Source of the DNA: Larus michahellis
Taxonomy: Eukaryota; Chordata; Aves; Charadriiformes; Laridae
DNA length: 64,000 nt
NCBI RefSeq assembly: GCF_964199755.1
Contig: NC_133901.1
Location: 47,213,418 to 47,277,417, forward strand
Direction of reading: 5' to 3'
Below are positions 33,301 through 48,300 of this stretch, in pieces (the first letter of the stretch is position 1; the number at the start of each line of letters is the position of its first letter). The notes beneath the pieces were generated by a model, which saw nothing but the letters and a program-made list of their open reading frames with translations, was not told where the DNA came from and ran no database searches. The position numbers were made by a program, and so were the translations under genes.

Positions 33301-36300
33301 TGAGGTCTGTAGGTAAAAGGGACTTACATTTGTTTTATTGAGCAGAGCCTTGGACTCTGTGCCTACAGAATAAATATTGTATATAAATAAATAAGTATTT
33401 AATATGGAATTATTGCTGGCACCAGGATTCCCTGCTCTACAGCACTAAGAGGCGGAAAAAAGCTGTTTTATTCTTCCTTTTGTTTTCTTAAATGAAGTAG
33501 AGTGTTGAGGGAAAAATAAACTTGCCAAGGAGACAAGAAATCTTAGGTGATTTAGCTTAGATATATCTTTTCTATTACCATTTCAAGTAACAATCGCTGT
33601 AAACAGAAAGATAGAAGAAGCTTGGATATGTGCCCTCTTCTGTATGAGAGTGTGTGTAGTTTTTTTTCCATTGTAGCAACACGACAAATTTGAATTTAAA
33701 GCCCTTCTCTGACATACCCTAATGAAACCATCTTGGGATGTTTTTTCCTGATGTTTTTCCTGAAGGAGGGATACTTAGGGGTTGAATATTGAAGCACGCT
33801 ACAAAAAGCAATATAAGGAGAATTCATTTTTTAGGGCTTAAGCTGGGGAGTATGCATCTCCTTTCAAGGTTGAAAGGAGATTACTTGAGCATTATGCCAG
33901 GTTTCATACCAAGTATCATGAATCACTTTTTCTAGAGGTGCATGGTTTGAAAAAGTCTAATCTCATAATGCCACCTGAATTTCAAAGGAGGTGTGTTGAG
34001 TATTGACTCCCACACGGTCTGAGTTTGGATGATGGTATTGATAGCTCTCTTGCAATCCTTATGAGCAGTAGATGTGAGCTGGTTTGTAAGTTGTAGGAAA
34101 CTGGGGAATTCAGGCTAGAAACAGGCTCATAAGTTTTCCTAATTAGTTATTATTTATAGCATTTAATATGGCGAACAGCATATGAGGACTTGCTGTGAAA
34201 CCATAACTTCTTCAATCAGTTGCTGGTTTAGTTCTTGAATAGTGACAGGCTGCTTTTTGAGAAGAGCGTTCCAACTACTTTGCTCTATTTTTTTGTTACA
34301 AAGAGAAGTTTGGTCCCTGTCAGTATGCTAGGGCTGTAGAACTCAGAAGGACATTCAGAGAAGACAGCTTTATGAGATTAAATTTTACATGGGTGAGTTT
34401 AGATAAGGTAGATAGTATGGGGGGAGGGGGAAAAAAGCCTTTGGACTTTGATATGTTACTCCTCTGCTTGGAATCACAAAGGACTGGCCTTAATGCAGCC
34501 TTTTTTTGTTTTCTTTTGTGTTTTTTGTTTTTTTTTTTTTTTTTCTCTGAGCTGTAACTAGCACAACCCCTTGGTGTGATTGTGGTTGTGTTTGTGTTGA
34601 GGTGTGTTCTTCCTTGTGCTGTACAGGAGTAAGCTAGAGCTATGTTTAGCCCCTTTGTCCTTGTTTAAAAGTCTCTGCAGAGTAGGAAAGCTGTGTGGCT
34701 TTAACTGTACCATTATCATTGAGGCAGATCAACTCTCATATTTAGACTACGTTTATGGAGGGGTGTAGGTACATGTGTGTTCTTGATGACTTGTCCTAAA
34801 AAAACAGTTTGAACCATAATACTTGTTTGTTACGGGCAAAGTTTGAATTGCTAGAAAAAAAATCTCAGGTTCTGCAGGTGATGGATGCTCTGGCCACCCG
34901 CAGTTCCAGGCGTGCCCCCAGCTGCTTCTGCAGCGGAAATACCCAGTTGCGAGATACAGTAAGGTAATGAAAGGACTGGATGCGTTAAGAGGATAATCTT
35001 AAGGAATTAACGCTTGCTTTCCTTGTTACCTGGTAGATTTTCTAGTCTTTTGAATATCAGTGTCTGGAGTTTTACGTATCTCTAGTTGCTTTTTCCTTTG
35101 TTCTTCCAGGTAGGTTTTTTTTATGGCATGGTCTCTTTACAAACATAATCAGGTGGTTACTTTGATTTAATTCCAAAATTTAAATTAAATTTTAAATATA
35201 GCATTTAGCTGTAGAGTTGTTAATGCTGTTTTCTTAAGTTTTATTTTGCCATTCATATTACCTGACTGTACAATTATTTGATGAAATAATATGCTACAAA
35301 GCTCTGTGTATATCTGTGCAAACTAAATGAAGTTTGAATTTAGTAATTGTCACTATTGCAAATCTAGTGAGGCAACTGTTGCTGATTGAGAATGCATTTT
35401 TAGGGATCTAGTATTTACCACCTTCATAGCACAACAGTTTCTTGCTTTTAACTGCATAGCTTGTGGGTACTTTCTGAACATAATTTCCTTTCACTTAAAC
35501 CTTCTGGAGTCAGTTGCAAATGGCAGATGGTGTGATCCTCCAGAACTCTCAGTCAGATTACTTGCAAAGTTTCTGGACTATAACTTGATGTAAAGAATTG
35601 CCTCCAGATATGGAAATAACTTTGCAAAATGAGCTTTCCCTGGGGGGAGTGCTGCTTAACAAAATGGACAACCAACAAGTCTTTCTTCAAACGTTAAGAA
35701 CTAGGTGCTAGGAAAAATAGATGCGAATGTATTATTATCTGGGGTTAAAAGAAGCTATCAAGGAGATTTGAAGGTATTCAGGAATGCTATTTCTGTCAAA
35801 GCTTAATGAAAGGGAAGGATATTCTAAAGATGTGTCTATTCCCAGCCCAAATAATGACATGTGACTTGATGCATCATCTGTCTATCCTTTCTTCCTCCAG
35901 AATAGAAACAGATGTACACTGTTTCCTTACCTTTATGAATTGTCACTCAACTCTCAACTTGGTGATGTTCTTAAAACTTTTGTACCCCAGAATTACAGGA
36001 GTTTGGGATGGACTTTTCTGGATGACTTGTCATATTTCCCAGTTCACCTTTTTTTCTCCAGCTGTATTTAGCAATACCACCCTTCAGACATTTCCTAGGA
36101 GGAGTCCAGATTGTGCCTCTGCTTCTTCAGTGTTGGTGTCTGGAGCTGCCCAGTTAGCTCTTCACATACCATGCCTTTACGGCCCAGAAGAGCTCTAGTA
36201 GTCAGTATCACGTTCAGCAGGTTGAAATGTGAGTTCCTGTGGATGGAGACCATTCATAGCAAGAGCAGTGTACTTGGACAATTCCTTAACTTATTTGCCG

Positions 36301-39300
36301 AGATGCCTTAACTTCTCATCTGCCCAATACTTTGCAATAAAACTCAGAAAATGGACCAGAAGAACCAAGTAGTGCCCTTGAAAATGACATTTTCTAAATG
36401 TCTGACAGAAGAAAACCAATCATTACCTAGATACAGGGCAGATGAGAAATTTTTAGAAATAGACGGGTCTGAGTTACCACAATCTATTTGGACAGTGTTG
36501 AGGAGTAGGCAGCTGGGATGAAATGGGACCAGGCTAGGTGTAAGGGTGTGCAGAACTGGGATGCGCTTTGCGCACTGAGAGAGAGAACAAAGCAGTGAGG
36601 TTTGCAGATGCTCCCTGGCTGGGTAGGTGGGTGGTATGCTGATTAATGCCCTCGCGCTGCTCCCTGCCGGAGATGGCATCTCATCGATGGCTGTAGGCAC
36701 AAACAGCACTGTGCTTAAGATTGTGTGGGTCCATGAGGGCCCGCTGCTTTCCGGTGACTGCCGTCACAGCACTGCCCAGCTGAAGAAGCCTTGGGCCCTT
36801 CAGTAATACCTGGAATATGCAGTGATATGTCATTTTGCTGGACACTGTGCAGGTGGAGTACTGACAGAGCACATGCTTGCCAAGTGGATATAGGCCTTAG
36901 GTTATCCGATTTCCTTTCCTAGAGGGAAAGGAATCGGTGAACGTCCTCTACTGCATCTTAGTCATCTGGGAGGTTTAATGAAAATTTACGTCTCTCTACC
37001 TTCATAAACAAAATTAATTATATCCTCTTATGTATAATTTAGGGAGTAATCTAGATTAAGAAGATAACTTTAAGAGAAACAGAATTTGAGATTGCAAGAA
37101 GCTTGTTAAAAATGTAAAATGCTATTATGTTTTCTCTCCTTTTTTAAATTTTTTTTTTCCTTTTGGCATATCATACATAATCCAGCAAACAAATGTAATG
37201 TTCCTGATGGCTAGGAGCAAGAAAAAAATTAATGGATACACTGGGCTTTTTACCATTGGAATGGAGATGAGTTTTCCCAGAATAGGTTAACTGGCATTGT
37301 TAAAGCAGCTATATTAAAAATATGTCATAAAAATCATTCCTGTATTTGTTTTCTAAGGTAGTCAGCTGTAATACCACATCATGTTTGTAGAAAGAAGACA
37401 GCACTGCTGCATTGATAATAGTGGAAGGACCACCTGTATAATCCACATGAGCTGAAATATGTGACAATTTGTTTTACCTGCCCATATTGCAATTTTACTG
37501 ACTTGACTTTAAATGCAGCTTTTTCATATGTGTACTAAATGCTGAGGGTTAAAGAATTTGGAGCCAGTTATTCTTTTCTCCACCTTTTGGGTGTCAGCCT
37601 ACAAAAACATGCATTTCTCTTGTAAGAAAGTTAGCAGTGAAGGCAGTGTGTGCGGCTTTACAAACTGAAAGTTGTTCTTCTGCCAAAATCTGAGTAATAC
37701 AAGTTTGCATGCTGATATTTTCACGGTAGCTAGGTATGTTGCTGTTAGCCTTAAAATAACTGTTGAAAAATCATCGCCCGTCTCACTGCACTACCTAATG
37801 GAAATTCAGGGCTGTAAGAGGAAGGCATGGTCATTTGCTGCTGCAGTTCTCAGCTGAAATGGAGTGTTGGAGACAAATGACTTGTCAGGACAAAATGCAC
37901 TCACTAAAGCAGAGTTAAAAGCCATCCCAGTCAAAAAGCAAGAAGACAAAGGTTAAAGCAGTTGTTTCTGGTTCAGAACCTGAATAGCTGCAGGACTTTT
38001 TGAATAAGTAATAGCAGTAGCAATTATGATTGCATCTTTGGTCCTGCTCCTCCAGCAGATATACTTAATCACTTCTGATGGCGTTTCACAGAGTGCAAGA
38101 GATTAAATTAGTCATTTTATAAATGGCGAAGAAAGAAATGAAAGACTGGAAAGTAGTGAGGGACGTTATTTCTAGCTGACCTGATATACTTGGGTGTGGT
38201 TTTGTTAATTTTTTAAGCAGTCGTAAATTTTTTTTTTTTACCTCTTTGCTTCCAATTACCAGTTGGTAATAGCTACTATCCTGCTAATAAAGCTGCATGG
38301 TAATTTGGCTCATAAAAATTGCTTCCATCCCACTTCTGTAAGGCATTATTAGAGTATCATGCCCATGGCAAAACAGCTTGAATGCTGTCAACTGAAGCAC
38401 TGGCATCATGTGCTTTTTGTGAATCAATTCAGATCTGTAAAGATTTTTAATCTTTTCTGTACTTTTTTGTGTGAAGAGGATGATTTGACTCTGCTCAGAA
38501 TGCAGTAAACAAGAACAAATAACACTAATAAAGTATGTAAACAGCTGCAAGTGTATCCTAATGATAAAGTGACAATGTAGAAAAATGAACTACCTCAGTT
38601 TCTTGTCTCTTGTCCTTTTCTCTTATCTTTCTCACTGCCACTTTTCCGCTCTTTTTTTTATTGAAGGCACCGACGTCTGCTTCCGTTCATAATTCACGTT
38701 GTAGTAAGATGCACAACAATAGTCCGGTGACTTAGACTTCTCTTAAGTATATGTTGTAAATTCTTTTCAGTATAACTCACTTTGTTGCTTCCTGGCTAAA
38801 GAAAAAAAATATCTATAGCAAGGAGCGTAGATGTTGCTAGAGAGGGTACAGTTGGGAACACATGTTTAGAAGTATCTGTCTGTGAGTTTATTCTACTATG
38901 TAGTGTTTTGAACAGGTGTTACTAAGAAAATTGGAATTTTATAGATATTTATGTCTAGTGTTTTTAACAGCTGAAGAACAAATGCTGTACTTGACTGTAT
39001 GACTGACAAATAGGAACTTCAGCATCTGAACTCAGGGTTTCTTTACTGATGTGTCTGGCCTCCGGCAGGTTACTTAACATTTCGGAATCAAAACCTACAC
39101 AGAAATTGTCATATTAAATCAGAATCTGCCTGACCTGTTACTCTGTCACCAGTGCTGTTTTTTTTCCAAATATTTCAGAGAAAGGTGCCAAAGTCCTTGT
39201 TCATGTGTGAAGTGTCCTGTCCTTAACAAGAGTTTATTCTTAATTGCTTAGAACTGAAAGATGGCTTAGACACTAGAGGATCTATCTTTTCCAAACCCAC

Positions 39301-42300
39301 ACTTTTAATATTAATATCTTAATATTTAATAAATGTGTTGTCGTAAAATGTTTTCTGCATTCTAAAAGGAAAATAAACTCTTTGACCCTCACTGTCTCTG
39401 TGAAACTGTTGTAGACCGAGGCATGTGGGAAATAAAAATTGTAAATTTTTAGTGGCTTGATTATTTAAAAAGCCATTTAATGTTCATTTAGTTTTCACAG
39501 TGTTCTAAAAATAAGAGAATTTTATGCTGCAGAGCACAGTATTATGGGACTGTAGGTGTGCAGAATAAGTAGTAAAGCCATGTTTAAAAGCAGATGGGGG
39601 AAGAGACAGCAAGCTTTTGCTGATATGACCTCTACCACTGTTTTACCTTTACTGCTGAGTTTGTACCTTTTTACTTGGAGTTACTCATCCTTAAAAGTAA
39701 ATGACTGAAGCATTTGAAAGGAAGATGGCACGGATGGAAGCAAATATCCAATTGAAGGTTTTGCATGAGGTCAGGCTTTAGTGTCTGTACATCACACAAC
39801 TTGCAAGAAATGACTGTGTCTTATGGTTTCTGACAAACCTGGCTGCACAGGCTGCCTAGAAAAGAATAGCCTCAGAGAGAGAGCATGGCAGATCCATGTG
39901 AGCTGAAGCTCCTTGGGCAGTTTTGTTTCATGTAAACGCAATGGGAACGTTGTAATCTGGGTCGTTCCCAGTTTTAATCAAACTTTTTCGCTCCCCCCGA
40001 GCAAGTAGGAGTCCTGCCAAAGTCCGTTTGGTTTGGTGCGCGGAGATGTGGATAAACAAATGTTTGTCACACTGCCCTCCCGTCCGATGCGAGGGACCTC
40101 CATCAGAAAAATCATTTGCTGACGAGAAGTTGAATCAGCTGGCAGTCGTGGTGCCGGGAAGGGAGTGGGGAGGAAGAGCAGAGTTTAATTAACAACGGAA
40201 ATTCACAGCAGGGGAGCGTGGAGAGTTGTTTAATGTCATCCTTAAAAGCAGAGGTGTCGCAAAAGAAATTTGTGCTGGCAAAGCACTCCTTCTAGGCTCA
40301 GTCCTACAATGACCTAAGTGTTCCTAGTCAGGAAACAAGCTTAATTTAGGAGTCAGCCATACTGCAGATCTTAATGCGATCCTTAAAGATGGGTGATGTG
40401 CCAAGAGCTGCGCAGCTAAGACCAGAGCATTCTCCATCTTGTGAGATGAAACACCTAAAGCTCCTTGAAATCAATCCTGGTGCTTCACACACCGAAACAC
40501 GTTCATTGTACCTGCCTCTTTGGCCCTCTGCTGCAGGTGTGTATCTGAGGGAATAATTATTCTTATTCCTACACAGTCATTTAGTTAAGATAGCAAATTT
40601 TGCAAGATGAAATAGCTTTCTTTCAGTTGAATTATAATTTTATAAATATCCGAGAGTAAAATATATATTTTGGGAAAAATAAATTAATGAATTGAAAGCA
40701 TATGTGTAATGAATTTTGGAGAGCCGAGCCCCTATATCTTATTTTGCCACTACAGTCCCTTTGCATCACTGTGCTTTAGAGCCATGAACAGAGCCTGTGT
40801 ACGTGTGCCTATGGAGGAGAATGAGAAGGTTCTACACAGCCATGGCAATCCTGACATTCAGCTTATCTCCACATAATGAACTCTGAACAGAGTGTGTTTT
40901 TCTTATAAGTCATTCAATAATTTAGCATTTAGTTCTGGAAGAAGTTTTACTTGATCATTTGTTCTCCTTTCTCACAGAAGGTACCAAGTGGAAGCTTGTT
41001 TTGGAGGCTTCCCTTTTAGATTAGCTTGTCTGTCTTAGTTGTTCCTTGAAGTACAGGGGATGCCCAGTGTTATGTGGTGTCTCATAATTCAAAGGTTGGA
41101 AAGACAGAAGAGGGAAATGTTCTGTTTTAATTTTGTGCTATTAATTCCATCAGTCTAGATTTGGCATTGGTGATGAGGAAATCTCTTGGTTAGACAGGTC
41201 ATGTCTTGTTAGGACATGTAACTTTTTTTTTTTGGGGCGGCTGTTTGTTTTTTTTTTTTTTCTCCACTGTCATTGTCTTTCTTAACAAGGAAAACTTATG
41301 TCACTGTTTCTTTGTGGACATTGTGTGAAAGATGGAGGCAAACTAGAACACAGTTCCTCTGCTGTCCCCAGAGGTGGCTTCCACAGTTAAGCAACCAGTT
41401 CCTTTCCTGAATTTGCAGTTTTTAAGTGGCCTTCTTGTCATCTGACTAATAATGACAGTAATAACTTAAGGAAATTTGACTTGCTCTAATTGTTGAAACT
41501 AGAAGGAAATGGGATTCTTAAGATTCTCAAGTATATACCGTAGCAGTTTTAAATCCCCCTGCTCTGCCAAAGCTATTTAATACAGCCAGGAGCTGATCCA
41601 AAGCTTAATCTGGACGAGCAAAAGCAAAATACCCGAAAAGCAAGTCTGCCATGCAAAGACAGGATGCTTATGCTCTTGTTCTTCTCTGTACAAATGCGTA
41701 TCTGCAAAAGACAGGTCACTTCTTTATTTTTTTTAAATTAAGTGTGAGTAGTATCTACGGTGTTTCTCAGAACACTGTAATTTCAAGTTGTAGGTTTGAA
41801 CTTAAAGAATGTGTCAGCGATTGTTATGAGTCAGTGAATTGAAATCAGATCTAGGAATTTTTTGTACTGGGGGACTTTGGCATGCAAGGTGAATACGAGC
41901 GGTAAAATATGAAAGAAATATTTGGAAAAGTAGGGCGAAATGCATGTGAACCCCTAGGTGTGAAGCACTTTCAACATTAACCTGAAAAAGTAGTCGTGGC
42001 TTCTTATTCGGTTTTGTGTTCTGATGTTATTTTTTGTGTAATTTGACAAGATGGACAGTCAGAAAGACTTAAGAATTTGCAATAAAGTGGAAAATTGCTT
42101 AGCAAGGGCGGTGGTGGTTTTGCAACAAATTTCTTAAAATATCATGTTTGTGTAGCTCATGAATAAACAGAGTGTTCTAGTGCCTTTCATTATAGAAAGT
42201 AGCTTGTGCCTTTTTCCTTGCCTTTTTTGCTTGTATCTGAGTTCTTGCTGGGGTGATTTTGAGTGTTTTCATTTATGTGAGGAGGCGTCCTATAGAGAGG

Positions 42301-45300
42301 GGAAATGCTGTCTTGGAGCGTTTTCAGGTACTACTGAGGTATGACTAGTTTGATCAAGCAGAATACGTCAAGTACCATGCTACTCTAGCCTGAATTGGAT
42401 AGATTGGATACAGATGAATTTTAGTATTGTGAAAGCTATGTAGGGTCCTCTGATTGTTGTTTCTGATGCTTACTAATACTGCTTCTTGTGACAGGTAACA
42501 CATGCTGCAGATAATGGATTAGTATCCTGTGTAGTTTAAAAACCAAACCAAACCCAAACATACCCACGAACAGCCTGGGAAGCCAAACAAATGCCACTAG
42601 TTTTTTGTGGTTGGGTTTTTTTTTTTTTTTTTTGTTAGACGTGAGGAACTATGAATGGGTCAGACGATTCCTCCTCTCTTCACAATTGTACACTTTCTTG
42701 TGATAACATGCCATGCATACCGGATCTTGCATTTACAAATCTGAGCTAATGTTTTAAGAACATCGCTAGGGAGAGTCATATGTCTCCATTGATAAAGTCA
42801 GCTTCACAAAACTTTTCTGTCTGTTCCAGAAAGCAGAACTTAACTCGTTTTAAGTCCTGGCTCTGGCTTTTAACATGAGAAAAGAAGACAGAGAGTAACA
42901 GTGCTTCTTGAAGATAAAGAAAAGCAAGATCAGCTCAGATGATGAGATTTTGAGTCTTTTTTCTTTTTCTGCACTCCTAAAAGGAAGCAAAAGCAGCTAA
43001 CAATCAGTAAAAGTTTGTTTAGGTATGGGACCCCTATATAATCTTTTAGAGGAACTGGGCAATTTTGCCTTAAATTGCTGAGTACAATGAAGTGTCACTT
43101 TCTGGCACAAGATTTTATTGTGCTTGAGTCCCACGCAGCTTTGATACAGTCTCGGTACATGTTGTCTGTCATAAAGATGTACTACTTTGTTTAATATATT
43201 GATCTGCTTTTTTTAGCTTCCCTTACGATTCTAATCCTTCTAGTTCAGACTACAAGAAATACTGCAAGTCATACTAGTATAGAATACGCAGAGAGGTTGA
43301 TTTTAATGCAGAAATTACTTTGCTTTTAATAAGCTTTAATGAAATAGGAAGACAGCTTTAACTGTTAGGTGAAAATATTTGAGATGGAAGCAAAAATATG
43401 CATCAGATTATTTTTTTTTCTGAAGCCAGTCTGTCAGTGTCGTGCTTGTCATGTGTTTTATTCAAAAATCAGAACAAAACAAAAAAACTTGCATCCCGTA
43501 CAATCAACTAGAACTATCTGTAACCAATATATTTTGAATAATTTTTCACAGGGATTTGTCAGGTTAAAGGGTCTACTTCAAGATTCAGTTCTTTTTCTGG
43601 TAGTTAGTTTCTGCAGTGTCTGCTAATAAAACCAGAGGATTTGCTTGGAGGGAGTTTTTCTTACATTCAAATACTTGTTTAAGTTTGCTTTTGCCTAGAC
43701 ATCACTTCTTTTATCAGATATAGGAGCCTCATTCTCTGTAAAGATAAATAAACACACCCTGTGAAAGCTGTGGTCCATGTCCCTTTTGCTAGCTGAAGAT
43801 CAGGCCCTAAGTGTCTTTGCTTTTTTAAAATTCACTTTGCTGTTGTTGCTTCTGTTGTTAGTAAACTTATTTTATCACATCTTGTCTTTCCTTCATCTAG
43901 CACCGTGGTAGTTACAGATGTCATGTCTTTCCCCTAGTAAGAAGCAGAGGAGCAAAAACTAGGATTTCTTTTTTAGTTTCCAGCCTGTCCTTTAATCTAT
44001 TTTAAAGGTAGATCCATGCGTTTAATCTCATGCTGCTTCTCAGTTTTTATTTCTTAATTTCAAAGAGATCGGAAGAAACAAATATTGCAACATGAGAGGG
44101 AGGACTATAGGAAAGGCAGCTCCTGAAAGTATTGAAACAGTCTTTGAGCTTGGCTGTTGTGAAGACAGGTCTCACATTCTGGCTAGTGCTCAAAATGGAC
44201 CAGATTTCAAGTCGTTTTTGCACATAATTGCTCCCTGTCTTTACTGCAGCGTGTTTATCCTGTTTTTGAGGGATGGTGGAGCTGTTTAGTTTGTAAGGTG
44301 TTGAAGAAAGACCTGTTTTACTAGTTATTCTGTTAAGTAAAATCTAGCATACTTCAAAAAATAACTAAAATAAAAGGCACCTCTGTCTATTGATCTATTA
44401 ATAAGTGAAAGAACTTGCTGTTGCTGTCATCAGTAACAGCAGATAGCTTTGTAGGTCCTTGCTTTTAACGTTAGATACTGAAAGTTGCAGATGGATGCAA
44501 GCAAAATGTATTTCCCAATGAAATGAAATTTCTAAGTCTGAAGTAAAGTTTGAGGATAAGAATACAAATCAGTTACACAATGAAATAGGAACTGGTATAT
44601 GTAAAATGATAAGAAACCAAAATAGATTTTGAGTGTTGTCACGGTATTGCTCATAGTCTTCATAATGTAGAGATGGAACTCTCTATTTTCACTGCATCTG
44701 GAATAACCATTGTGTTAATTTGATATTTTGCTGAACTCATTTTTAACATTTCATCCAAACTGATTCCCTACTATGCGCACAGCGCAACGTTCCTTTCCAA
44801 ATTATACTTTTCCTATTAGATTTTTATGCATTAGTGATGTGCCTTCTCTCTAATTTAGTATATTTGGCATCTACAGTATGAAGAAAATGAATGGTTAACT
44901 TGGTTTGGGGAGAGGAAAAGGAAAAAAAAAAAGTAATACTGTCTTTATTTTTCTAATTTTAGGGTCTACTTACAGCGTGCTGTCCATAATGCCTTCAGAT
45001 TCTGAAAGCAGCAGTTCTCTGAGTAGCGTTGGTGAGTAAAGTATTAATCTAAAAACTTGATGGGCGTCTCTTTGGGAGCTGGGAGAAAAGTTTTTAAGGT
45101 TGCCTTTGGGAATGGTAGAGGGATTCCGGTCATAAAATCAAAGAAGCTGAGCTATAAGATGTAACCACGCGTCTTCACCAGGAAAAAGTATATCCATTTT
45201 GTGTAGTGCAAGTTAAGCCTTTTCATGGCTGTATGCAGGTGTTGCCAGTAAAAATGTTATGTTTGGATACATTAAATGATGTATCTGCGCTTTGAGTTAC

Positions 45301-48300
45301 TTAGTAAAATGATGTAAAAATGGCAAAGTTAGGCTTTTACAAGTCTGTGCCTGTAAAAATATATATAGGCATGCATGTATGTGTATATTTATGTAGATGT
45401 GAAAATTGTAATCAGAGTTAAAAGCATGATAGAAATTAAAAATATTATTAGCCAAGGTCATAGCCTTTTAAACTTTTGGAAGTGGCTGCAAGCTTTAACC
45501 CTTTTTTCCCCTGCATGCAATGAATTGCTTCATTTTCTTGGTTTTAAATGTCATTGTGAAAGACAAAATATTAAATACCAGCCTAACTAGAGGAGAAAGA
45601 AATGTGGACAAAAGACCCCTAACAAGAAGATGATCTTGGAATAGCTGTATTAGCTGTTAGTTTGCCTCTTCTTTAATTACACAAATACTTTTTATTGTGA
45701 AATCTATGTAAAAGTCACTTGCCTTGGGTAGGGAATGCAGGCTCTTGCATATTTAAAGTTCCAGTGTTGTGTCAAGCATCTGTAGACTTCCCTGACACCA
45801 GCAGGCAAGGCAGTTGTCTGTTTAAGGATGTGGGTAGACATCTGTTGCCGTCATTGAGTTGAACTTTTAACTCCAGCATGCATGAACAAGATTTTAGGGT
45901 TGACTGATCTATTTGCTGAAAATACGGGAAGCTGTGACACGTTAGGTTGATTTTTATCAAGATCACACTTGTATTCTATTACCTGAAGGAAGGGTATGAT
46001 TTGATTTGCTATGAGTAAATTAGGGCCGGGAATAGGAAGAAAAAAGCTTATAAATTTTTCGAACAACCAGACTCAAAAAAAAAAAAAAAAAAAAAAAAAA
46101 GTAATTTATTCTAAGGTGAAATTCAGTAAGTTTGTGGAATAATTGGATGAACTGGTGCCTGAAATAGAAGATATAGCTGATCCTTTCTAGTCTTGTCTTC
46201 CTGATTTTAAAAAGGAAAGGTACACTTAAAGCTTTTTTTTTTTTTTTTTTTTTAATTTTTGTAACTTTGTGAATGCACATCCTCGGTTCTTTGTACCTGA
46301 CCTTTTATAATTTTGGAAGTAAGGGTAGGTAGATGAACAGCTAGTGTTTGCCATCACAAAGAGAACTTCTGCTTTAACAGTGACCAATTGCCAGATACAG
46401 ATGTTTTGCCTCTATTTTCCATTTTATTAATTTTCTGTGGCATAGTACCTTATGTGATTCCTGTTCCTGAGCACTTATTTAGAATTTGGCATGTTACTTC
46501 TGAGACATCCATTATTCCTATATGTGAGTCAGAACTGAATTCTTTCTGTACTATCTTTTGTTCATGTTTCAAAACATTGAAATTCATGCTGAATCCTGAT
46601 TTGTGTATTTTACCTAAAGGGCTGTCCTTAGGAGTGTTTTATGCCTTTGGTGTATGCAGTGATCAAAGTTATTAATAACCTAAAAATTAAGTGACCCACT
46701 ATTAAACAGAAGTTGTGTTCTGGTATTCTCCATAGTTTTGTATTATTCAAATGATTCAAGTGAGTTAGGTGTTTAATATTTAGTACATTAACAGCTAGGG
46801 GAATTCTTTGTTTTAAGCTGTCGTGGTTGTTTTATAGTCTGGTCATAGACTTGTTATTCATGAGTATCATTTCTTTGCCAATCCTCACATCTTGTTATGC
46901 AAAGGATAATATTTTTAATGTGATGTAATATCAATAGCAAAATTTCTTTGCTTAATAACCAACATATTCTAATAGACGTGTTTGCAAGCCACTTCAAAGC
47001 TGCAGTCAGATTATTTTAATACTGACTGATTTGTTGAATGACAAACCATCATAACTGAAACTGTTTGCATGCCAGCTCCCCAAAGGCTTCATATGACTTC
47101 TTTGAATGGAATCCCAACAAATACTGAGTTGCTATAGTGTCTCAGGAATTTTACATACATCTTCCCCGCCTGCCCCTCATCTCCCTGGAATACGTTTTTA
47201 CACGGGTAGTTCTGTGTGGTGGAAATTACAAGTTTTGTCTGTGAAATGAATGCATCGGTGAAAAAAGGTCAACAGCTCATGGTTTGGAGACAATATAAAC
47301 TTTGGAATATGTTCAGTTTGATAGTTATATGTATACACACATGCATGTAAAACAGTGTTTTAATTTCCCCACTCACATGTGCCTTCCTCATGGGGCAGAA
47401 AAGGAATCTATTTTATTATTCCTGAGTTCAAAACGCTGGTTTTCATTATTATTTAACAAATTTTTATTTCTGGTCTGCCTTGCTTTTTTTTGTCAAGCAG
47501 CTCAGAAACACGTTTACACATTTGACCTTTCAGAACAAATGAGAAAGGTATTTGGGCCACTAGGAAGCCCAGGTAAAGACGCAGAGAGTGAATCTTAGCA
47601 TCCTCTAATTAGGAGAGATAATACAATCTTTCATTTGTAGTCCTTGGACTCCATAAAAGTAACTAGAGAACAGTATGTCCATGTGCTTCATGTTTTCTTC
47701 CCAACCTTAATCACCCTAGCTATTGTTAGAGGTGGTTTCTGCTGACAGCATTCTTAATTAGATGATCTTTTTTTTTTTTCTGAGACACTTCCACATAAGC
47801 CAGGATGTTGTGAAATTGAGATAATTCTTTGTCTTATATAATCTTATATAATCTTTTTTATATATGGCTTATTTTCCAGAAAGAGACCCTGATCTAAGAA
47901 CTAAGCTTAAATAGCACTTAGATGACTGTTCTTAAAAGGTAGTTCTAAGAAAACATGGACATATTCTTGGTCAAATAAATTGCACATGGTGTTTAGGGTT
48001 TGGAAAGGAAGAGGGAAAGATGAGAGAACGTAATTTTATCGCTGTATAAACCCATGGTGTACCTGAGTCTTGGATAAATTTGCAGTTCTGATTCTCCGTT
48101 GAAATAGAAGAGGGCAGCAAGCACGGAGAGCAGCAGCATGGATGAGCAGTTACGGAACAGCTTCTGTATGGGGAACAAATGGATACAATGGGGTTCTCTT
48201 GGTCTTCAGTAATGTCACAGTCATAATATAGGAAGAGAGCAAGGAGTGATGTAACTTGTATGTGACTCAGAGAAGAGTTTAGGGCTAGTCTGTCCCGAAT

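Noticed and set aside
35806..36198. 130-codon + strand frame in intron 1
   Set aside because: There are no splice signals in matching phase, no recognisable domain, and the length is within chance for a 64-kb window.
42539..42633. Complementary A/C-rich and G/T-rich stretches as terminal inverted repeats of a DNA transposon
   Set aside because: The similarity is only low-complexity composition, there is no clear target-site duplication, and the enclosed 50 bp have no transposon features.
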